Below are positions 24,153 to 33,260 of a stretch of DNA of 45,968 bases, piece after piece. The stretch lies in IMG/VR virus record IMGVR_UViG_3300036771_000053, positions 1-45,968 of that record; one strand, 5' to 3'. The notes beneath the pieces were generated by a model that worked only from the letters and a program-made list of their open reading frames with translations, ran no database searches and was not told where the DNA came from. A program made the translations under genes and the position numbers. Every line of letters starts with the position of its first letter. Position 1 is the stretch's first letter. The stretch comes from a virus.

Positions 24153-25115
24153 ATGCAAACAAAACTTCAATGGGACCAACGAGTCCTTGAGCCTATCTTC
24201 AAAGAACTGTATTCACTCGAAACAAAAGATAAGAAGGACTATATCCCTCTGATGTACAATGTCAGCAACTCTACGAAGGACCGTGAGTCGTACGAAGGTA
24301 TCGGCGCTGAAGGTCTGATGGAGGAATGGAATCGCTCGAACAACCAAGTTTTCTATGAGGACATTGAGGAACTGTGGCAAAAGGTTATTCGTAACCGGAA
24401 GTTCTCCGATGGTCGTATGATCGAGCGTGACTTCATCGATGACCTACAGCTTACACAGATCAAAACCCGGATCATGGGTCTGGCAGATGCGGTGTACAAA
24501 ACCCAGCAATTGCAGGGTGTTGAGTTCCTGAACAACGCATTTGTTCCTGAAGGAGCTAACTTTCGTGGTCGAATGGAATCATTTTTGGGGCCAGATGGCA
24601 AGCCGTTGTGCGCTGCGGATCACCCATACAGCCCAAAAAATACAACTGATGTGCAGTCCAACTTAGGCAACAAACCGTTAACACTGGACGCTTGGGACGA
24701 AACAGCAGTGGCAATGCAAGAGTGGAAGGATGATAAAGGTAATCCACTGGCGGTTATTCCAGACACACTGATTGTAGCTCCTTACAACGCACGTGCAGCC
24801 TTCAAGATTGCTGGCCTGCCAGACGCTGAATTGCCGAAGTATGAGCCAGGAAGTAACCACTTTGATGCCAACATGTACATGGGTAACATCAAGGTAATTG
24901 TGAACCCGTTCATTGCTGCATCTCAGCGTAAGAATTGGTTTGCTGCTGATTCTGCACGCTTGAAACGCTTCAACCACTGGCAGTGGAGACGTAAACCGGA
25001 GAACGGATCGGTTACGGACTTCGACACTGAGGTAACCAAATTCAAAGTTGTAGGACGTTGGGGTTACGGTTGGACCAACTACTCTTACATCTTCGGCCAT
25101 AACGTACAAGACTAA
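24153..25115 (+). CDS. major capsid protein
   Basis: 320 residues. DYIPLMYNVSNSTKDRESYE, GLADAVYKTQQLQGVEFLNN, CAADHPYSP and a C-terminal GYGWTNYSYIFGHN are typical of HK97-fold capsid proteins related to the Mu gpT-like head family. GAGAGGGG upstream. Preceded by scaffold and decoration genes and followed by a terminator. Confidence 0.88.
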   Translation: MQTKLQWDQRVLEPIFKELYSLETKDKKDYIPLMYNVSNSTKDRESYEGIGAEGLMEEWNRSNNQVFYEDIEELWQKVIRNRKFSDGRMIERDFIDDLQLTQIKTRIMGLADAVYKTQQLQGVEFLNNAFVPEGANFRGRMESFLGPDGKPLCAADHPYSPKNTTDVQSNLGNKPLTLDAWDETAVAMQEWKDDKGNPLAVIPDTLIVAPYNARAAFKIAGLPDAELPKYEPGSNHFDANMYMGNIKVIVNPFIAASQRKNWFAADSARLKRFNHWQWRRKPENGSVTDFDTEVTKFKVVGRWGYGWTNYSYIFGHNVQD

Positions 25116-25142
25116 GAGGGCGCATATTGCCCCTCTTTTTCT
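25114..25142 (+). terminator. terminator after the capsid gene
   Basis: AAGAGGGC, loop, GCCCCTCTTTTTC: a 7-bp stem with one bulge and a T-run, directly at the capsid stop codon. It would keep capsid transcripts in excess over downstream tail genes. Confidence 0.75.
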
Positions 25143-25157
25143 TTTGGAGGTAATCAC

Positions 25158-25337
25158 ATGTTTCGTGATGAACTGGACGCGCTCAATGCTATCTATAAAG
25201 AACAGCAGCGTACCAATGAACTGTTGGAAAAATTGATTGGAGGGAACACAGATGCTGAACCACAGCAGACAACCGGATTACATTCAGGTAATTCCCGCAG
25301 CAGAAGCAACAAGCCTGCCCGAAAAGAGGGAGCCTAA
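25158..25337 (+). CDS. hypothetical small protein (59 aa)
   Basis: TTGGAGG lies 7 nt before the ATG. A helical N-terminus (RDELDALNAIYKEQQRTNEL) and a basic, disordered tail that overlaps the head-fibre gene by 86 nt in another frame. The strong start supports it. Confidence 0.55.
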   Translation: MFRDELDALNAIYKEQQRTNELLEKLIGGNTDAEPQQTTGLHSGNSRSRSNKPARKEGA

Positions 25338-25668
25338 CTACACCGTCTTTGTTGATGCCGATGGAAACCCGATCGACATTGGTGGAGGCGGTGGTGGAGG
25401 TTCAATAACATCGAACAGTATCACAGATGCCACAGCTACAGGTAAAGCCGTCCTGACATCCGCCAACCAAGCCGCAGCCCGTACAGCAATTGGTGCTGGT
25501 ACGTCGAACCTGGCTATCGGCACCACAGCCTCAACAGCCGCAGCAGGCAACCATGTGCACCCAGCATCGGCTATTACAGCGACAGCTATTGCACCGGGTA
25601 CCGCAACGAACGTACAGGGTATTCTCGCTGAACTGGCGGCCCGTGTAGCTGCTTTAGAAGCAAAATAG
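25252..25668 (+). CDS. phage head fibre protein
   Basis: 138 residues. After a short N-terminal part comes NYTVFVDADGNPIDIGGG, then AVLTSANQAAARTAIGAGT, NHVHPASAITATAI and a final NVQGILAELAARVAALEAK trimerising coiled coil. This matches the head-fibre family (phi29 gp8.5 type). ATG 25252 follows GGAGGG at a proper distance; the in-frame TTG at 25237 overlaps that site. Confidence 0.85.
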   Translation: MLNHSRQPDYIQVIPAAEATSLPEKREPNYTVFVDADGNPIDIGGGGGGGSITSNSITDATATGKAVLTSANQAAARTAIGAGTSNLAIGTTASTAAAGNHVHPASAITATAIAPGTATNVQGILAELAARVAALEAK

Positions 25669-25693
25669 TAATCACAGTAAGGAGTGGTGAGAA

Positions 25694-26296
25694 ATGCTCT
25701 TAAAAGACGTTGTAGAGGAGATTACGGAGAAGTCGCCTAATTTCCTCTCTCCCGCTTCCATTGTTCGCAAGGTTTCGCAAGTGCGTGACAGGCTTGTCCG
25801 CAACTTCGGATCTGCTCAGCAGCAATCAAATGTCATCTGTACTGCAATCGACTTGGTCAAGGGTAAGGCGCTCTATGTGCTCCCGTGTCCTCCAGGCAAT
25901 GTAGTAGACGTTGATGTGAAGATGGGGTCATATCACAACGACAACGATGGCTGGAGACGCATTCCGTTGCGGCAATTCAATGAGAGGCTAAAGGAGAAAC
26001 CGTATTACTATTTTTCCGGTGATCGCATCGGCATTGTGCCCAATCCGGAGGTAGACACTCCAGAGGGTATCAAAATCTTCCACGCTGAAGTACTACGGGA
26101 ACTAGCTTTAGCGGACATGGATGGCCCTACTGGATTCGACCCGGACTTTGACATGGTGCTGGTGTATGGAGTATTGAAGGAAATTACCAGCGGGAAAGAG
26201 TCAGAGGAATACGACTATAAATACCGTCAGGTGCTGAACGAATATGAAACAGCAAACAACGGATACGAACGGTATTCCGTTAAAGAGAGGTGGTAA
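25694..26296 (+). CDS. head-tail adaptor protein 1
   Basis: 200 residues. Helical N-terminus (VVEEITEKSPNFLSPASIV; RKVSQVRDRLVRNFG), a beta region with YYYFSGDRIGIVPNPE, then helices (YDYKYRQVLNEYETANNGY). This is the fold pattern of podoviral portal-binding adaptors (P22 gp4 or phi29-like phage_adaptor). Position after head genes agrees. A second adaptor-like protein lies at 28426. Confidence 0.7.
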   Translation: MLLKDVVEEITEKSPNFLSPASIVRKVSQVRDRLVRNFGSAQQQSNVICTAIDLVKGKALYVLPCPPGNVVDVDVKMGSYHNDNDGWRRIPLRQFNERLKEKPYYYFSGDRIGIVPNPEVDTPEGIKIFHAEVLRELALADMDGPTGFDPDFDMVLVYGVLKEITSGKESEEYDYKYRQVLNEYETANNGYERYSVKERW

Positions 26297-26298
26297 GC

Positions 26299-27918
26299 AT
26301 GAGTAGATACCCATGGCGGAATACAAGCGAAGATATCGCAGCAGAAGCCCAGTCCCAATGGGAAACGCCAGCTGGCGCCCAGGAAAAGGCGGATGCAGCA
26401 GAAGAAGCTGCTAAAGATTACTCAGATGTAAACCTGAACGCGCATATTGGTACTGGTGGTGCAGCTCATGCCGTTGTGGTTGCTGGCGTTGCAGCTGGAT
26501 TCATGACTGGTGTAGATAAAACCAAATTAGACGGCGTGGCTGCTGGAGCAAACCACTACATTCACCCGGCTACACATCCGCCATCCATTATTGCTCAGGA
26601 CGCAAACAACCGGTTCGTGACGGACGCTGAAAAAGCTGAGTGGAATAGCAAAGCCACTGGAGAATTGGCTACACCATCAACGGATGGACTCATGGCAGCA
26701 GCGGACAAGGGTAAACTGGACGGGATACAAACAGGCGCTGAAACTAACCAAAACGCTTTTAGTGGAGTAAACAATGTACTGGCTACAAACAAGACAGATA
26801 CGTTGCAGTTCACTGGTGGAACAGGGATCACCATTACTACGAATCCAGCGAACAAACAGGTAACAGTCACTGCAACTGGTTCAGCTACACCAGGTGCGCA
26901 TGCATCGTCTCACATTACAGGCGGAACTGACGTGATTCCTAATGCTGTAACCAATGGCGACTCGGGCTTGATGAGTGGAACTGATGCTCAGTTCGTGCGG
27001 ATCGAAGGGGAAACAAAAGCAGGCGCGCAAAACAAAGCAGATGCATCTTTGGTTGCAGCAAATGCATATGCAGACATTAAAGCGGCTGAGGTAACAACAC
27101 TAGCTGAAGACGACGCAACAACTAAGGCTAATGCTGCACAATCCGCAGCTATATCTGCATTAAATACACACTCCAATACAACTGTTAACACAACTGCAAC
27201 ACATGGATTGCGCATCAACGAAGGAGTGCTGGAATACTTCAATGGCACGACCTGGATTGAAGCATCCAGCAAGTATACAGGCCCGACAATTTCAACTGAA
27301 AATATGAACTACTACGTTAATACCGCGACTGGAAACGACAGCAATACTGGATTGGCAACTGATCAAGCCTTCAAGACGATTGCAAAGGCGATATCTATGA
27401 TTCCGTATGTACTCAACCATAGTTTGATTATCAATGTCGCAGCGGGTACGTACGCAGAGGATCTCACGATTGAGGAAAAAACAGGCGGAGGATGGGTCAG
27501 GGTTACAGGACCGAGTGGTGGTGGGTTCATTTTAACTGGTAAAGTCCTTGTTCAGAGATGCACACTATCTTTTGTGTCTCTGATGTTTATTACGGTTAAT
27601 GCCCCTGCGGGCACTATAGGCGTATCGATTAGTTATGTAATTCGTCTGATCATGAGCAACATAACTATGACAACTTCTAATACTCAATCTGGAGTCAGTT
27701 TATTCCACTCAACGGCAGATGTTTCAAATTGCACTATATCAAACAGATCAAGAGCGTTATTCGCACAAGGATTCTCTCAGTTATTTTCGAATACAAATTC
27801 AGGTAGCGGTAACACTACTGTGTTAACCGCTACCAACGGTTCAACAATTGTAAAATCGGAGTCGCAACCAGCAGGAACAACAGCAGAAAGTGCAAGTTCA
27901 GGAGGTCTGATACGATGA
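26299..27918 (+). CDS. tailspike / tail fibre with pectate-lyase-like beta helix
   Basis: 539 residues. The N-terminal half is Ala/Thr-rich with fibre repeats (MTGVDKTKLDGVAAGANHY; LMAAADKGKLDGIQTGAET), an ASSHITGGTDVIPNA module and GVLEYFNGTTWIEA. From about residue 335, YYVNTATGNDSNTG then QAFKTIAKAISMIP begin a DUF1565-type right-handed beta helix. It would recognise and may degrade surface polysaccharide. ATG 26299 follows GAGAGGTGG. Confidence 0.82.
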   Translation: MSRYPWRNTSEDIAAEAQSQWETPAGAQEKADAAEEAAKDYSDVNLNAHIGTGGAAHAVVVAGVAAGFMTGVDKTKLDGVAAGANHYIHPATHPPSIIAQDANNRFVTDAEKAEWNSKATGELATPSTDGLMAAADKGKLDGIQTGAETNQNAFSGVNNVLATNKTDTLQFTGGTGITITTNPANKQVTVTATGSATPGAHASSHITGGTDVIPNAVTNGDSGLMSGTDAQFVRIEGETKAGAQNKADASLVAANAYADIKAAEVTTLAEDDATTKANAAQSAAISALNTHSNTTVNTTATHGLRINEGVLEYFNGTTWIEASSKYTGPTISTENMNYYVNTATGNDSNTGLATDQAFKTIAKAISMIPYVLNHSLIINVAAGTYAEDLTIEEKTGGGWVRVTGPSGGGFILTGKVLVQRCTLSFVSLMFITVNAPAGTIGVSISYVIRLIMSNITMTTSNTQSGVSLFHSTADVSNCTISNRSRALFAQGFSQLFSNTNSGSGNTTVLTATNGSTIVKSESQPAGTTAESASSGGLIR

Positions 27919-28190
27919 GAAGTTTAACATTTGCAGGGGAAACGTTTGAGGCAGAAGAGATTGTTAAGCTCGCAGATAGTATCATTGGGTACACCAACGG
28001 CGCAGTGGTGTTTTCGTTCCGAGGTATATCTGATTTTGAGGCTTTCAGCCTAGATGGTGAATACGACCCTCCAAAAGAACAAGTCGACAAGAATGACCTT
28101 GCTGCGAGACTTGCAACAGCTGAAGCCGAAACTGCTGCACTGAACCTTGCTATTATCGACATATGGGAAACACTTGCAGCTACCCAATAA
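27915..28190 (+). CDS. small protein coupled to the tailspike
   Basis: 91 residues starting at an ATGA overlap. FAGETFEAEEIVKLADSIIG, FRGISDFEAFSLDGEYD, then a C-terminal heptad helix. Could be a fibre chaperone or attachment protein; no family recognised. Confidence 0.6.
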   Translation: MRSLTFAGETFEAEEIVKLADSIIGYTNGAVVFSFRGISDFEAFSLDGEYDPPKEQVDKNDLAARLATAEAETAALNLAIIDIWETLAATQ

Positions 28191-28202
28191 GGAGGATACG
28201 AC

Positions 28203-28421
28203 ATGGCAACGCTTATTAACTCGTTAAAAATAGCCTACTCAACAGCCATATACAGGCACGGGACAAAACGTTTTCCTGAGATCCTCCCAGCCTACGTAGT
28301 ACCAGTGAAAGAATATGCCGCAACGACATATCATCTGACTGATATCGACAAGGCCAAAGATAACAATTTCATTACCGAAGATGAATATCAGGATACTATC
28401 GGCCTTATAGAACAGGGGTGA
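28203..28421 (+). CDS. hypothetical tail-region protein
   Basis: 72 residues; AAGGAGG upstream. C-terminal FITEDEYQDTIGLIEQ resembles the ending of XkdX-like small tail proteins, but the rest does not. Role unknown. Confidence 0.6.
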   Translation: MATLINSLKIAYSTAIYRHGTKRFPEILPAYVVPVKEYAATTYHLTDIDKAKDNNFITEDEYQDTIGLIEQG

Positions 28422-28425
28422 CCCT

Positions 28426-28983
28426 ATGAACATATCCGAAATCATTAACGAAGCAGACATGTTGGTACCAAACGAGGTTCCAGTCGCGGACAAAGTGGTC
28501 TGGCTCAATGCACTAAACCAAGACTTCTTCAACGTGGTCAAGATTCCAAAAGTAGCGCAGTTCGATTGCGTGGCTGGAGAAACGGACTACACATTACCTG
28601 CAGACGTCCGGCAGAAGAACATCGACTTGGTGCTAATCGGGCCATCGAAGTACCGTAGTCTGGACCGTGAGGATGTCACCCCATATCAGAACGCCTTTGC
28701 TTATGACGACACGACCAAAACCATATCGCTTTACCCAGCCCCTTATGCGGATCTAAGAGGCTTTTTGCGTTACCACCGGATTGCGACCACAACGTTCCTG
28801 TCTACCGCACTAAGTGTACCGCCTGATGCGCCGGAGGAATACCACTGGACGTTTATCCCTGGACTTGCGGCAATGTTGGCAAACAGCCAGGACGATGCGG
28901 TCAAGGCTTCTAATTATGAGAACCAGTACAAAGCAGCATGGAATGTAGCGGCGCAAAACTATCAAGCGGGTGCAGTACAATGA
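28426..28983 (+). CDS. head-tail adaptor protein 2
   Basis: 185 residues. EIINEADMLVPNEV, VVWLNALNQDFFNVVKI, AGETDYTLPADVRQ, DDTTKTISLYPAP and EYHWTFIPGLAAMLANSQ fit the phage adaptor family (gp6/gp4 type) that joins portal to tail. Overlaps the next gene by 4 nt. Confidence 0.72.
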   Translation: MNISEIINEADMLVPNEVPVADKVVWLNALNQDFFNVVKIPKVAQFDCVAGETDYTLPADVRQKNIDLVLIGPSKYRSLDREDVTPYQNAFAYDDTTKTISLYPAPYADLRGFLRYHRIATTTFLSTALSVPPDAPEEYHWTFIPGLAAMLANSQDDAVKASNYENQYKAAWNVAAQNYQAGAVQ

Positions 28984-30377
28984 GGCCTGTAAAGTACAAC
29001 TCGTTGCAGAACCAACCGCTTGAAGGCATGATGCAGCCAATTCCGATTCGAGAGTTCCGCGGCCTGAACACGTTTGATCCGTACTCTATTGAAGACACGT
29101 ATTTCACCGAGATGCAGAACCTGAGTACTGATGACTACCCGGCTATCTCCACGAGACCGGGTTACACGTCTATTGGTACGTTCGGTACCCGTGTATTGGG
29201 TATGGGTGTTTGGCGCGGACGGGAGCTACATGCAGTATTCAATGATGGCACATGGCGGCGGTGGACTGGATCAGCCTGGACTACATTGGTAAGTGGCCTG
29301 AACACATCAGCAGAGTGGACGTTTACCAACTTTGACGGGAACCTCGGCGGTGTTAACCTCATCGGATGCAATGGAGTAGATACGATGCGCAAGTACAACG
29401 GTTCTACGGTGTCTGTACTGGCCGGAGCACCTTCGAATGGTAAATACATCACCACGTATAGTAACAGGCTCTGGTGCGCTGTGGGGAACGAATTATGGTC
29501 ATCTGCATTAGACCAGCCAGAGAACTGGAACACGTTCGCAGGCAATCAGCAGGATAGCTACCGGAAACAGATCGAATCCTCTCACGGGGAAGACATTAAC
29601 ATGCTGTCAGGCAGCCTGTACCGCTTAACCATTGGCATGCCCTCTTCCATCCATATGTTGATGGGCAACATTCCATCTGACTTCACCAGTCGGCTGATAT
29701 CGGATGACGAGGGTGTAGCCAACAACAACGCTGTAGCCGTGCAGGAAGGGACCATGAGGTTCATGCACCGGACAGGGTTGTACGAATATGCTGCATCCAC
29801 AAACCCAGATAAGGCGTTCAGCGAAGTGGTCCGGACGTTCTATCCCAATGTTACCAGTGCGAGTGCAGCGGGATCGGATGGTTCGCGGCTATATTTCACC
29901 ACACAGGGTGCAGAGACGTTGGTTAATGATCCACGTATCGGCACATGGACCCGGTGGGTTACACCAGCACCAACGCATTATGCAGCTGTGGGACAGGACT
30001 TTTACATCGGTACGGCCACAGGACAGGTGCTGAAACTGATCGGACTCACCGACAACGGACAGGCGATTGCGTGGTCAGCCATAACCAAGCCGTTCACCAA
30101 TCAGTCCATTGCTCAGAAGCAACGTTGGTTGAAAATGTGGCTAACTGCTGAGATGGGATTAGGCAGCACGTTGAATGTGTACCTCTCCAATAAAGCGAGC
30201 GGTAATGAATGGGACTTGGTACAGACCATTACAGCCACGTCCAAAGAAATACAGCGCATCATCATACCGGTTCGGAAGTTCGCATTGGAGAACACAGTCC
30301 GGATTAAGCTGGAGGGTACAGGCTGGGTAAGACTGCACGAAATCACACGTCAGGTACGACAACTGCCGCTCTATTAA
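28980..30377 (+). CDS. P22 gp10-like stabilisation / tail hub protein
   Basis: 465 residues. IPIREFRGLNTFDPYSI, PAISTRPGYTSIG, then repeated beta blades (NLGGVNLIGCNGVDTMRKY; NRLWCAVGNELWSS; GSLYRLTIGMPSSIHML). Such beta-propeller-like proteins close the podoviral tail and stabilise packaged DNA (P22 gp10 role). ATG 28980 overlaps the adaptor stop. Confidence 0.75.
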   Translation: MRPVKYNSLQNQPLEGMMQPIPIREFRGLNTFDPYSIEDTYFTEMQNLSTDDYPAISTRPGYTSIGTFGTRVLGMGVWRGRELHAVFNDGTWRRWTGSAWTTLVSGLNTSAEWTFTNFDGNLGGVNLIGCNGVDTMRKYNGSTVSVLAGAPSNGKYITTYSNRLWCAVGNELWSSALDQPENWNTFAGNQQDSYRKQIESSHGEDINMLSGSLYRLTIGMPSSIHMLMGNIPSDFTSRLISDDEGVANNNAVAVQEGTMRFMHRTGLYEYAASTNPDKAFSEVVRTFYPNVTSASAAGSDGSRLYFTTQGAETLVNDPRIGTWTRWVTPAPTHYAAVGQDFYIGTATGQVLKLIGLTDNGQAIAWSAITKPFTNQSIAQKQRWLKMWLTAEMGLGSTLNVYLSNKASGNEWDLVQTITATSKEIQRIIIPVRKFALENTVRIKLEGTGWVRLHEITRQVRQLPLY

Positions 30378-30386
30378 GGAGGACAT

Positions 30387-31049
30387 ATGGGTATTCAAAA
30401 CGTAGCACCATCATTCAATAACCCACCTACATTTAGCGATCTGGATGAGGTTAAGAAGTACCTCAAGGATGCGATTGGCAAGGTGGCCATGAGCCTGAAT
30501 GAGATCGACTTCATGATCAACGGTACATTGGACGTGAACAACATCCGGGCAGAGGGGATTGAAACACAGAACCTCAAGGCAGGCTCAGTCATCGCGGAGA
30601 AGATTAATGTCGGCGAGTTGTCCGCCATCAGCGCTAACCTGGGGCATATCGTCGCGGGATTGATTGAGTCTGTTGAAATATTCGGATCATACATCGCTAC
30701 CCGGCGAAACGCCTACCCACGGTGTGAGATGAGCGCTACAGGGAATGTGTTCGGGGCGTACAATGATGCGAATAACCATATTGTGATTGAGCCTAACTAT
30801 GGTGGTTCACCCGCCATTCGATTCACTGTTGCAAGTACACCACGAGGCCGGATTCATAACCTCATAGGATATCCGATCTTTGAGAGTGATTCGGCACTGG
30901 GTTTGCAAGCTGCTGGTGCGATCTATGTAAATGCTGCTCAAATGAACTTTACAAACTGGGATAAACTTTATGCTGACAACCCAGGCCGTACACTTGGTGA
31001 TGAATTAAGAGAGGCTTTCGATCGGATCGAAGCATTAGAAGATAGGTAA
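30387..31049 (+). CDS. tail-associated fibre-like protein
   Basis: 220 residues. KAGSVIAEKINVGELSAISA and LGHIVAGLIESV resemble segments of prophage tail and fibre proteins; the C-terminus ends in a short trimerisation-like helix (LREAFDRIEALEDR). AAGGAGG upstream. Last gene before the accessory island. Confidence 0.7.
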   Translation: MGIQNVAPSFNNPPTFSDLDEVKKYLKDAIGKVAMSLNEIDFMINGTLDVNNIRAEGIETQNLKAGSVIAEKINVGELSAISANLGHIVAGLIESVEIFGSYIATRRNAYPRCEMSATGNVFGAYNDANNHIVIEPNYGGSPAIRFTVASTPRGRIHNLIGYPIFESDSALGLQAAGAIYVNAAQMNFTNWDKLYADNPGRTLGDELREAFDRIEALEDR

Positions 31050-31157
31050 TTAAAAGCGCAGACGTCTGTGTTATTAGCAAATCACGCAATGATGAGCGGT
31101 TCACGGTCCGCGAAAGCTGTGGTATATTGGTGAAAAATGGTATAAGGGAGAATTGAC

Positions 31158-31673
31158 ATGAAAAAGTATGTTGCTAGTTTCCTTGCTGGTGCCGTATTCG
31201 TCCTTTCCGCCACTGCTTTCGCGGATGATATTAAATCTCTGGTAGGCAAAAAGATTCAGGGAGAAGCAGTCGTGGAACTGAATGGACAAGCCTTGGATAC
31301 TGCAATCATCGTTGATGGCAAAAGCTACGCACCGGTTCGTGCAATCGGGGAAGCTGCCGGATATGACGTGAGCATGCAGAACAAAAAGATCATCCTAGAT
31401 GAGAAAGCATCCAGCACACCGACTGCTACATCTCCTGGGGAGGAAACAAACTTGGAATTCTTAAAAGCCAAATTGAATGAGCGTATTGTAGATATAAAGA
31501 AACGGATTGCTGACACGAAAAAGCTTATTGAAGTGAGCGAATCAGTTATTAACGATCCAACAAAAGATAGCGCTGGTGAAGAAAACTTCCTTAAAATGCG
31601 TCAAGCTACTTTAGCTGAACAGGAAGCCACACTCGCCAATCTCGAATCTGAACTGGCTGCACTCAATAAGTGA
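31158..31673 (+). CDS. secreted stalk-domain protein (copper amine oxidase N-like)
   Basis: 171 residues. Signal peptide KKYVASFLAGAVFVLSATAF with likely cleavage after AFA. Then one Cu_amine_oxidN1-like stalk domain (AIIVDGKSYAPVRAIGEAAG, YDVSMQNKKIILDE) and a coiled-coil C-terminus. Such domains are abundant in Paenibacillus. It has its own extended -10 (TGGTATATT near 31129) with a fair -35, so it could be expressed from the lysogen as a moron. A remnant of a related gene is at 32043. Confidence 0.75.
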   Translation: MKKYVASFLAGAVFVLSATAFADDIKSLVGKKIQGEAVVELNGQALDTAIIVDGKSYAPVRAIGEAAGYDVSMQNKKIILDEKASSTPTATSPGEETNLEFLKAKLNERIVDIKKRIADTKKLIEVSESVINDPTKDSAGEENFLKMRQATLAEQEATLANLESELAALNK

Positions 31674-31864
31674 ACAATAAGGTTAAGGTTTTACTTCAAT
31701 ATGTTATCGGTTTACCACTACTATGGTTGATGATTTTGGGAGGTGGCTTTATTGCTGCCAATCCTCCTATCTTTTTGTCAATATTAGTTGTACTTGGTGT
31801 TACGGGCTTGATTCTGAGGAAGCGGACTGAAATAAAAAAGAAGAAAAAACGTAGGGACTCCTGA
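31670..31864 (+). CDS. small two-helix membrane protein
   Basis: 64 residues from a GTG overlapping the previous stop. Two hydrophobic segments (LLQYVIGLPLLWLMILGGGF; PIFLSILVVLGVTGLIL) and a basic tail KKKKKRR. It lacks a strong ribosome-binding site and must be coupled. The terminator overlaps its last codons. Confidence 0.6.
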   Translation: MNNKVKVLLQYVIGLPLLWLMILGGGFIAANPPIFLSILVVLGVTGLILRKRTEIKKKKKRRDS

Positions 31865-31876
31865 AGGGGTCCTTTA
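31853..31876 (+). terminator. terminator
   Basis: GGGACTCC-TGAA-GGGGTCCTTTAT: stem with one mismatch and a T-rich tail. The core is identical to the terminator at 36762-36787. Confidence 0.7.
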
Positions 31877-31893
31877 TATTAGGAGGAAACGAT

Positions 31894-32040
31894 ATGTATC
31901 AGGAAAAAGCTGAAGAAACCGTAGAGAAACTGTGTGAGGAAATTAAACGTATAGTGGATAAAGGCAATGCTGATCAGTACAAAGATTACTTGCCGAATTT
32001 GGTGAAGGCTACAGCGGATTTAATTGCGGTTGTGAAGTAA
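31894..32040 (+). CDS. hypothetical small protein (48 aa)
   Basis: AGGAGG lies 8 nt before the ATG. Helical, charged peptide (EKAEETVEKLCEEIKRIV; LPNLVKATADLIAVVK). No recognised family, but the start is strong. A gene remnant follows directly after its stop. Confidence 0.6.
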   Translation: MYQEKAEETVEKLCEEIKRIVDKGNADQYKDYLPNLVKATADLIAVVK

Positions 32041-32042
32041 CT

Positions 32043-32078
32043 GCAAATCTCGAATCCCAACTGGCTGCGTTGAAATAA
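32043..32078 (+). pseudogene. remnant of a second stalk-domain gene
   Basis: Twelve codons reading ANLESQLAALK then stop, nearly the same as the C-terminal end ANLESELAALNK of the gene at 31158. The nucleotide match is also close (AATCTCGAATC, AACTGGCTGC). It begins just after the 48-aa gene stop, so a paralogous gene was deleted or overwritten. Confidence 0.75.
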
Positions 32079-32338
32079 AGTTGCAAGGGCGTTCGCGAAG
32101 CGCTAATATTATGTTATAGGAAAAACCAGCTATTGGTCTATCCTAAAAAGTAGCATATCTCGTATATGTGGGGTTTTCACTTTCTAGTGAGAATCCCTTT
32201 CGTGTACAGAGATGTATCTATATTTAGATGCTTGGTGAGAAGCATACATACTAGATATAGATAATGGAAAATATTTCTTTCAAAACGAGTGTCTCGTGGG
32301 TATAATCTTTTTAAACTTAGCTAGGGTGGTGTACATAT
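32079..32338. other. noncoding region with two hairpins and a promoter
   Basis: No ORF. Hairpin 1: TTTTCACT-TTCT-AGTGAGAA within GGG/CCC (about 32170-32196). Hairpin 2: TATCTATAT (32215-32223) with ATATAGATA (32255-32263) and an inner ATGC/GCAT. TATAAT near 32299 preceded by the small dyad CGAG-TGT-CTCG is the likely -10 of the operon that follows. Confidence 0.55.
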
Positions 32339-32698
32339 ATGGAAGAAGAGAACATCAAAATTCAATATATTGATAAACAAAGTAAAGATTACGTTAAGAC
32401 CTACTCTAACTCAATCCATCCAACTGTTAACATGCAAGAGGATATTGTTATTAATTTCTATGAAGAATCTGTACAACCAAGATTAATTATCGAAAGACCT
32501 CTTGAGTTAGAGAATGAGGATGAAGTAAGTTTCACACGTTCAATGAATGATCTCTTAATTGATAGAGAATTGAAAGCATCCATTACTCTGAACAGAGAAA
32601 AAGCTTTGAATTTAGCGGAGTGGATTACAGAGAAATTCTCAGAAGAAGAGAACGAAGAAGAGAACGAAGAGGAAGGTGAGGATGATGACAGCAACTAA
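32339..32698 (+). CDS. accessory operon protein 1 (acidic, DUF3467-like)
   Basis: 119 residues. SIHPTVNMQEDIVINFYEES, QPRLIIERPLELENEDEV and ITLNREKALNLAEWITEKF follow the pattern of small DUF3467-like proteins (a beta sandwich ending in a helix), though the match is loose. C-terminus is almost all Glu/Asp and Asn. Weak GGTGG upstream. Overlaps the next gene by 17 nt. First gene of a three-gene unit ending in a HEPN protein. Confidence 0.6.
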   Translation: MEEENIKIQYIDKQSKDYVKTYSNSIHPTVNMQEDIVINFYEESVQPRLIIERPLELENEDEVSFTRSMNDLLIDRELKASITLNREKALNLAEWITEKFSEEENEEENEEEGEDDDSN

Positions 32699-33254
32699 AA
32701 CTAATAGTCAAAGGGATGTCGAGCGTGAGAATCTTCACGAAGTCATTATGCTAATGCATGGCAGTGACGATATGAGTGATATTTGGACAAGAGAGCAGTC
32801 AACGCCTGATTGGACACACTTAATTAAAAATAATTATCCTATACAGGTGTTCGGTCACCGACCGAATATGGATATTATAAAATTGCGCATCTTAGAGGAT
32901 TCTAGACTAAAAACTGTAGCATTTGCTAATACTGTCTCGCATAAGCTAGAAGCGGGCGGTGATTATGTGGACTTGGAATATGGATTGGGACACGACTTGG
33001 AATATACTGTAGCCGAAATGTATATTAAGCACCCCTTAGTTACTAATGTTCATTACTACGATGAGCGTGGTGTAACTCAATACGTGATTGTATTTAAGAA
33101 AAGTGATGTTGGGATAAGCAGATTTTTAGCTGATGTAGAAATGGATGCTTTTGATGAATATCCTGATTTCGACTTTGAAGTTCGCTATGTGTTAGCCAAG
33201 TCCTTCAATGAGCAATCAATCCCTGAACATACTACTGTTCACAGAAGGGATTGA
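32682..33254 (+). CDS. accessory operon protein 2, unknown
   Basis: 190 residues from ATG 32682 (32685 equally possible); AGGAAGG upstream. Mixed alpha/beta with IQVFGHRPNMDIIKLRILED, VDLEYGLGHDLEYTVAEMY, VHYYDERGVTQYVIVFKKSD and DEYPDFDFEVRYVLAKS. No family recognised. Its place between an acidic protein and a HEPN RNase suggests a sensor or regulator role, which is inference. Confidence 0.6.
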   Translation: MMTATKTNSQRDVERENLHEVIMLMHGSDDMSDIWTREQSTPDWTHLIKNNYPIQVFGHRPNMDIIKLRILEDSRLKTVAFANTVSHKLEAGGDYVDLEYGLGHDLEYTVAEMYIKHPLVTNVHYYDERGVTQYVIVFKKSDVGISRFLADVEMDAFDEYPDFDFEVRYVLAKSFNEQSIPEHTTVHRRD

Positions 33255-33260
33255 ATTTAG

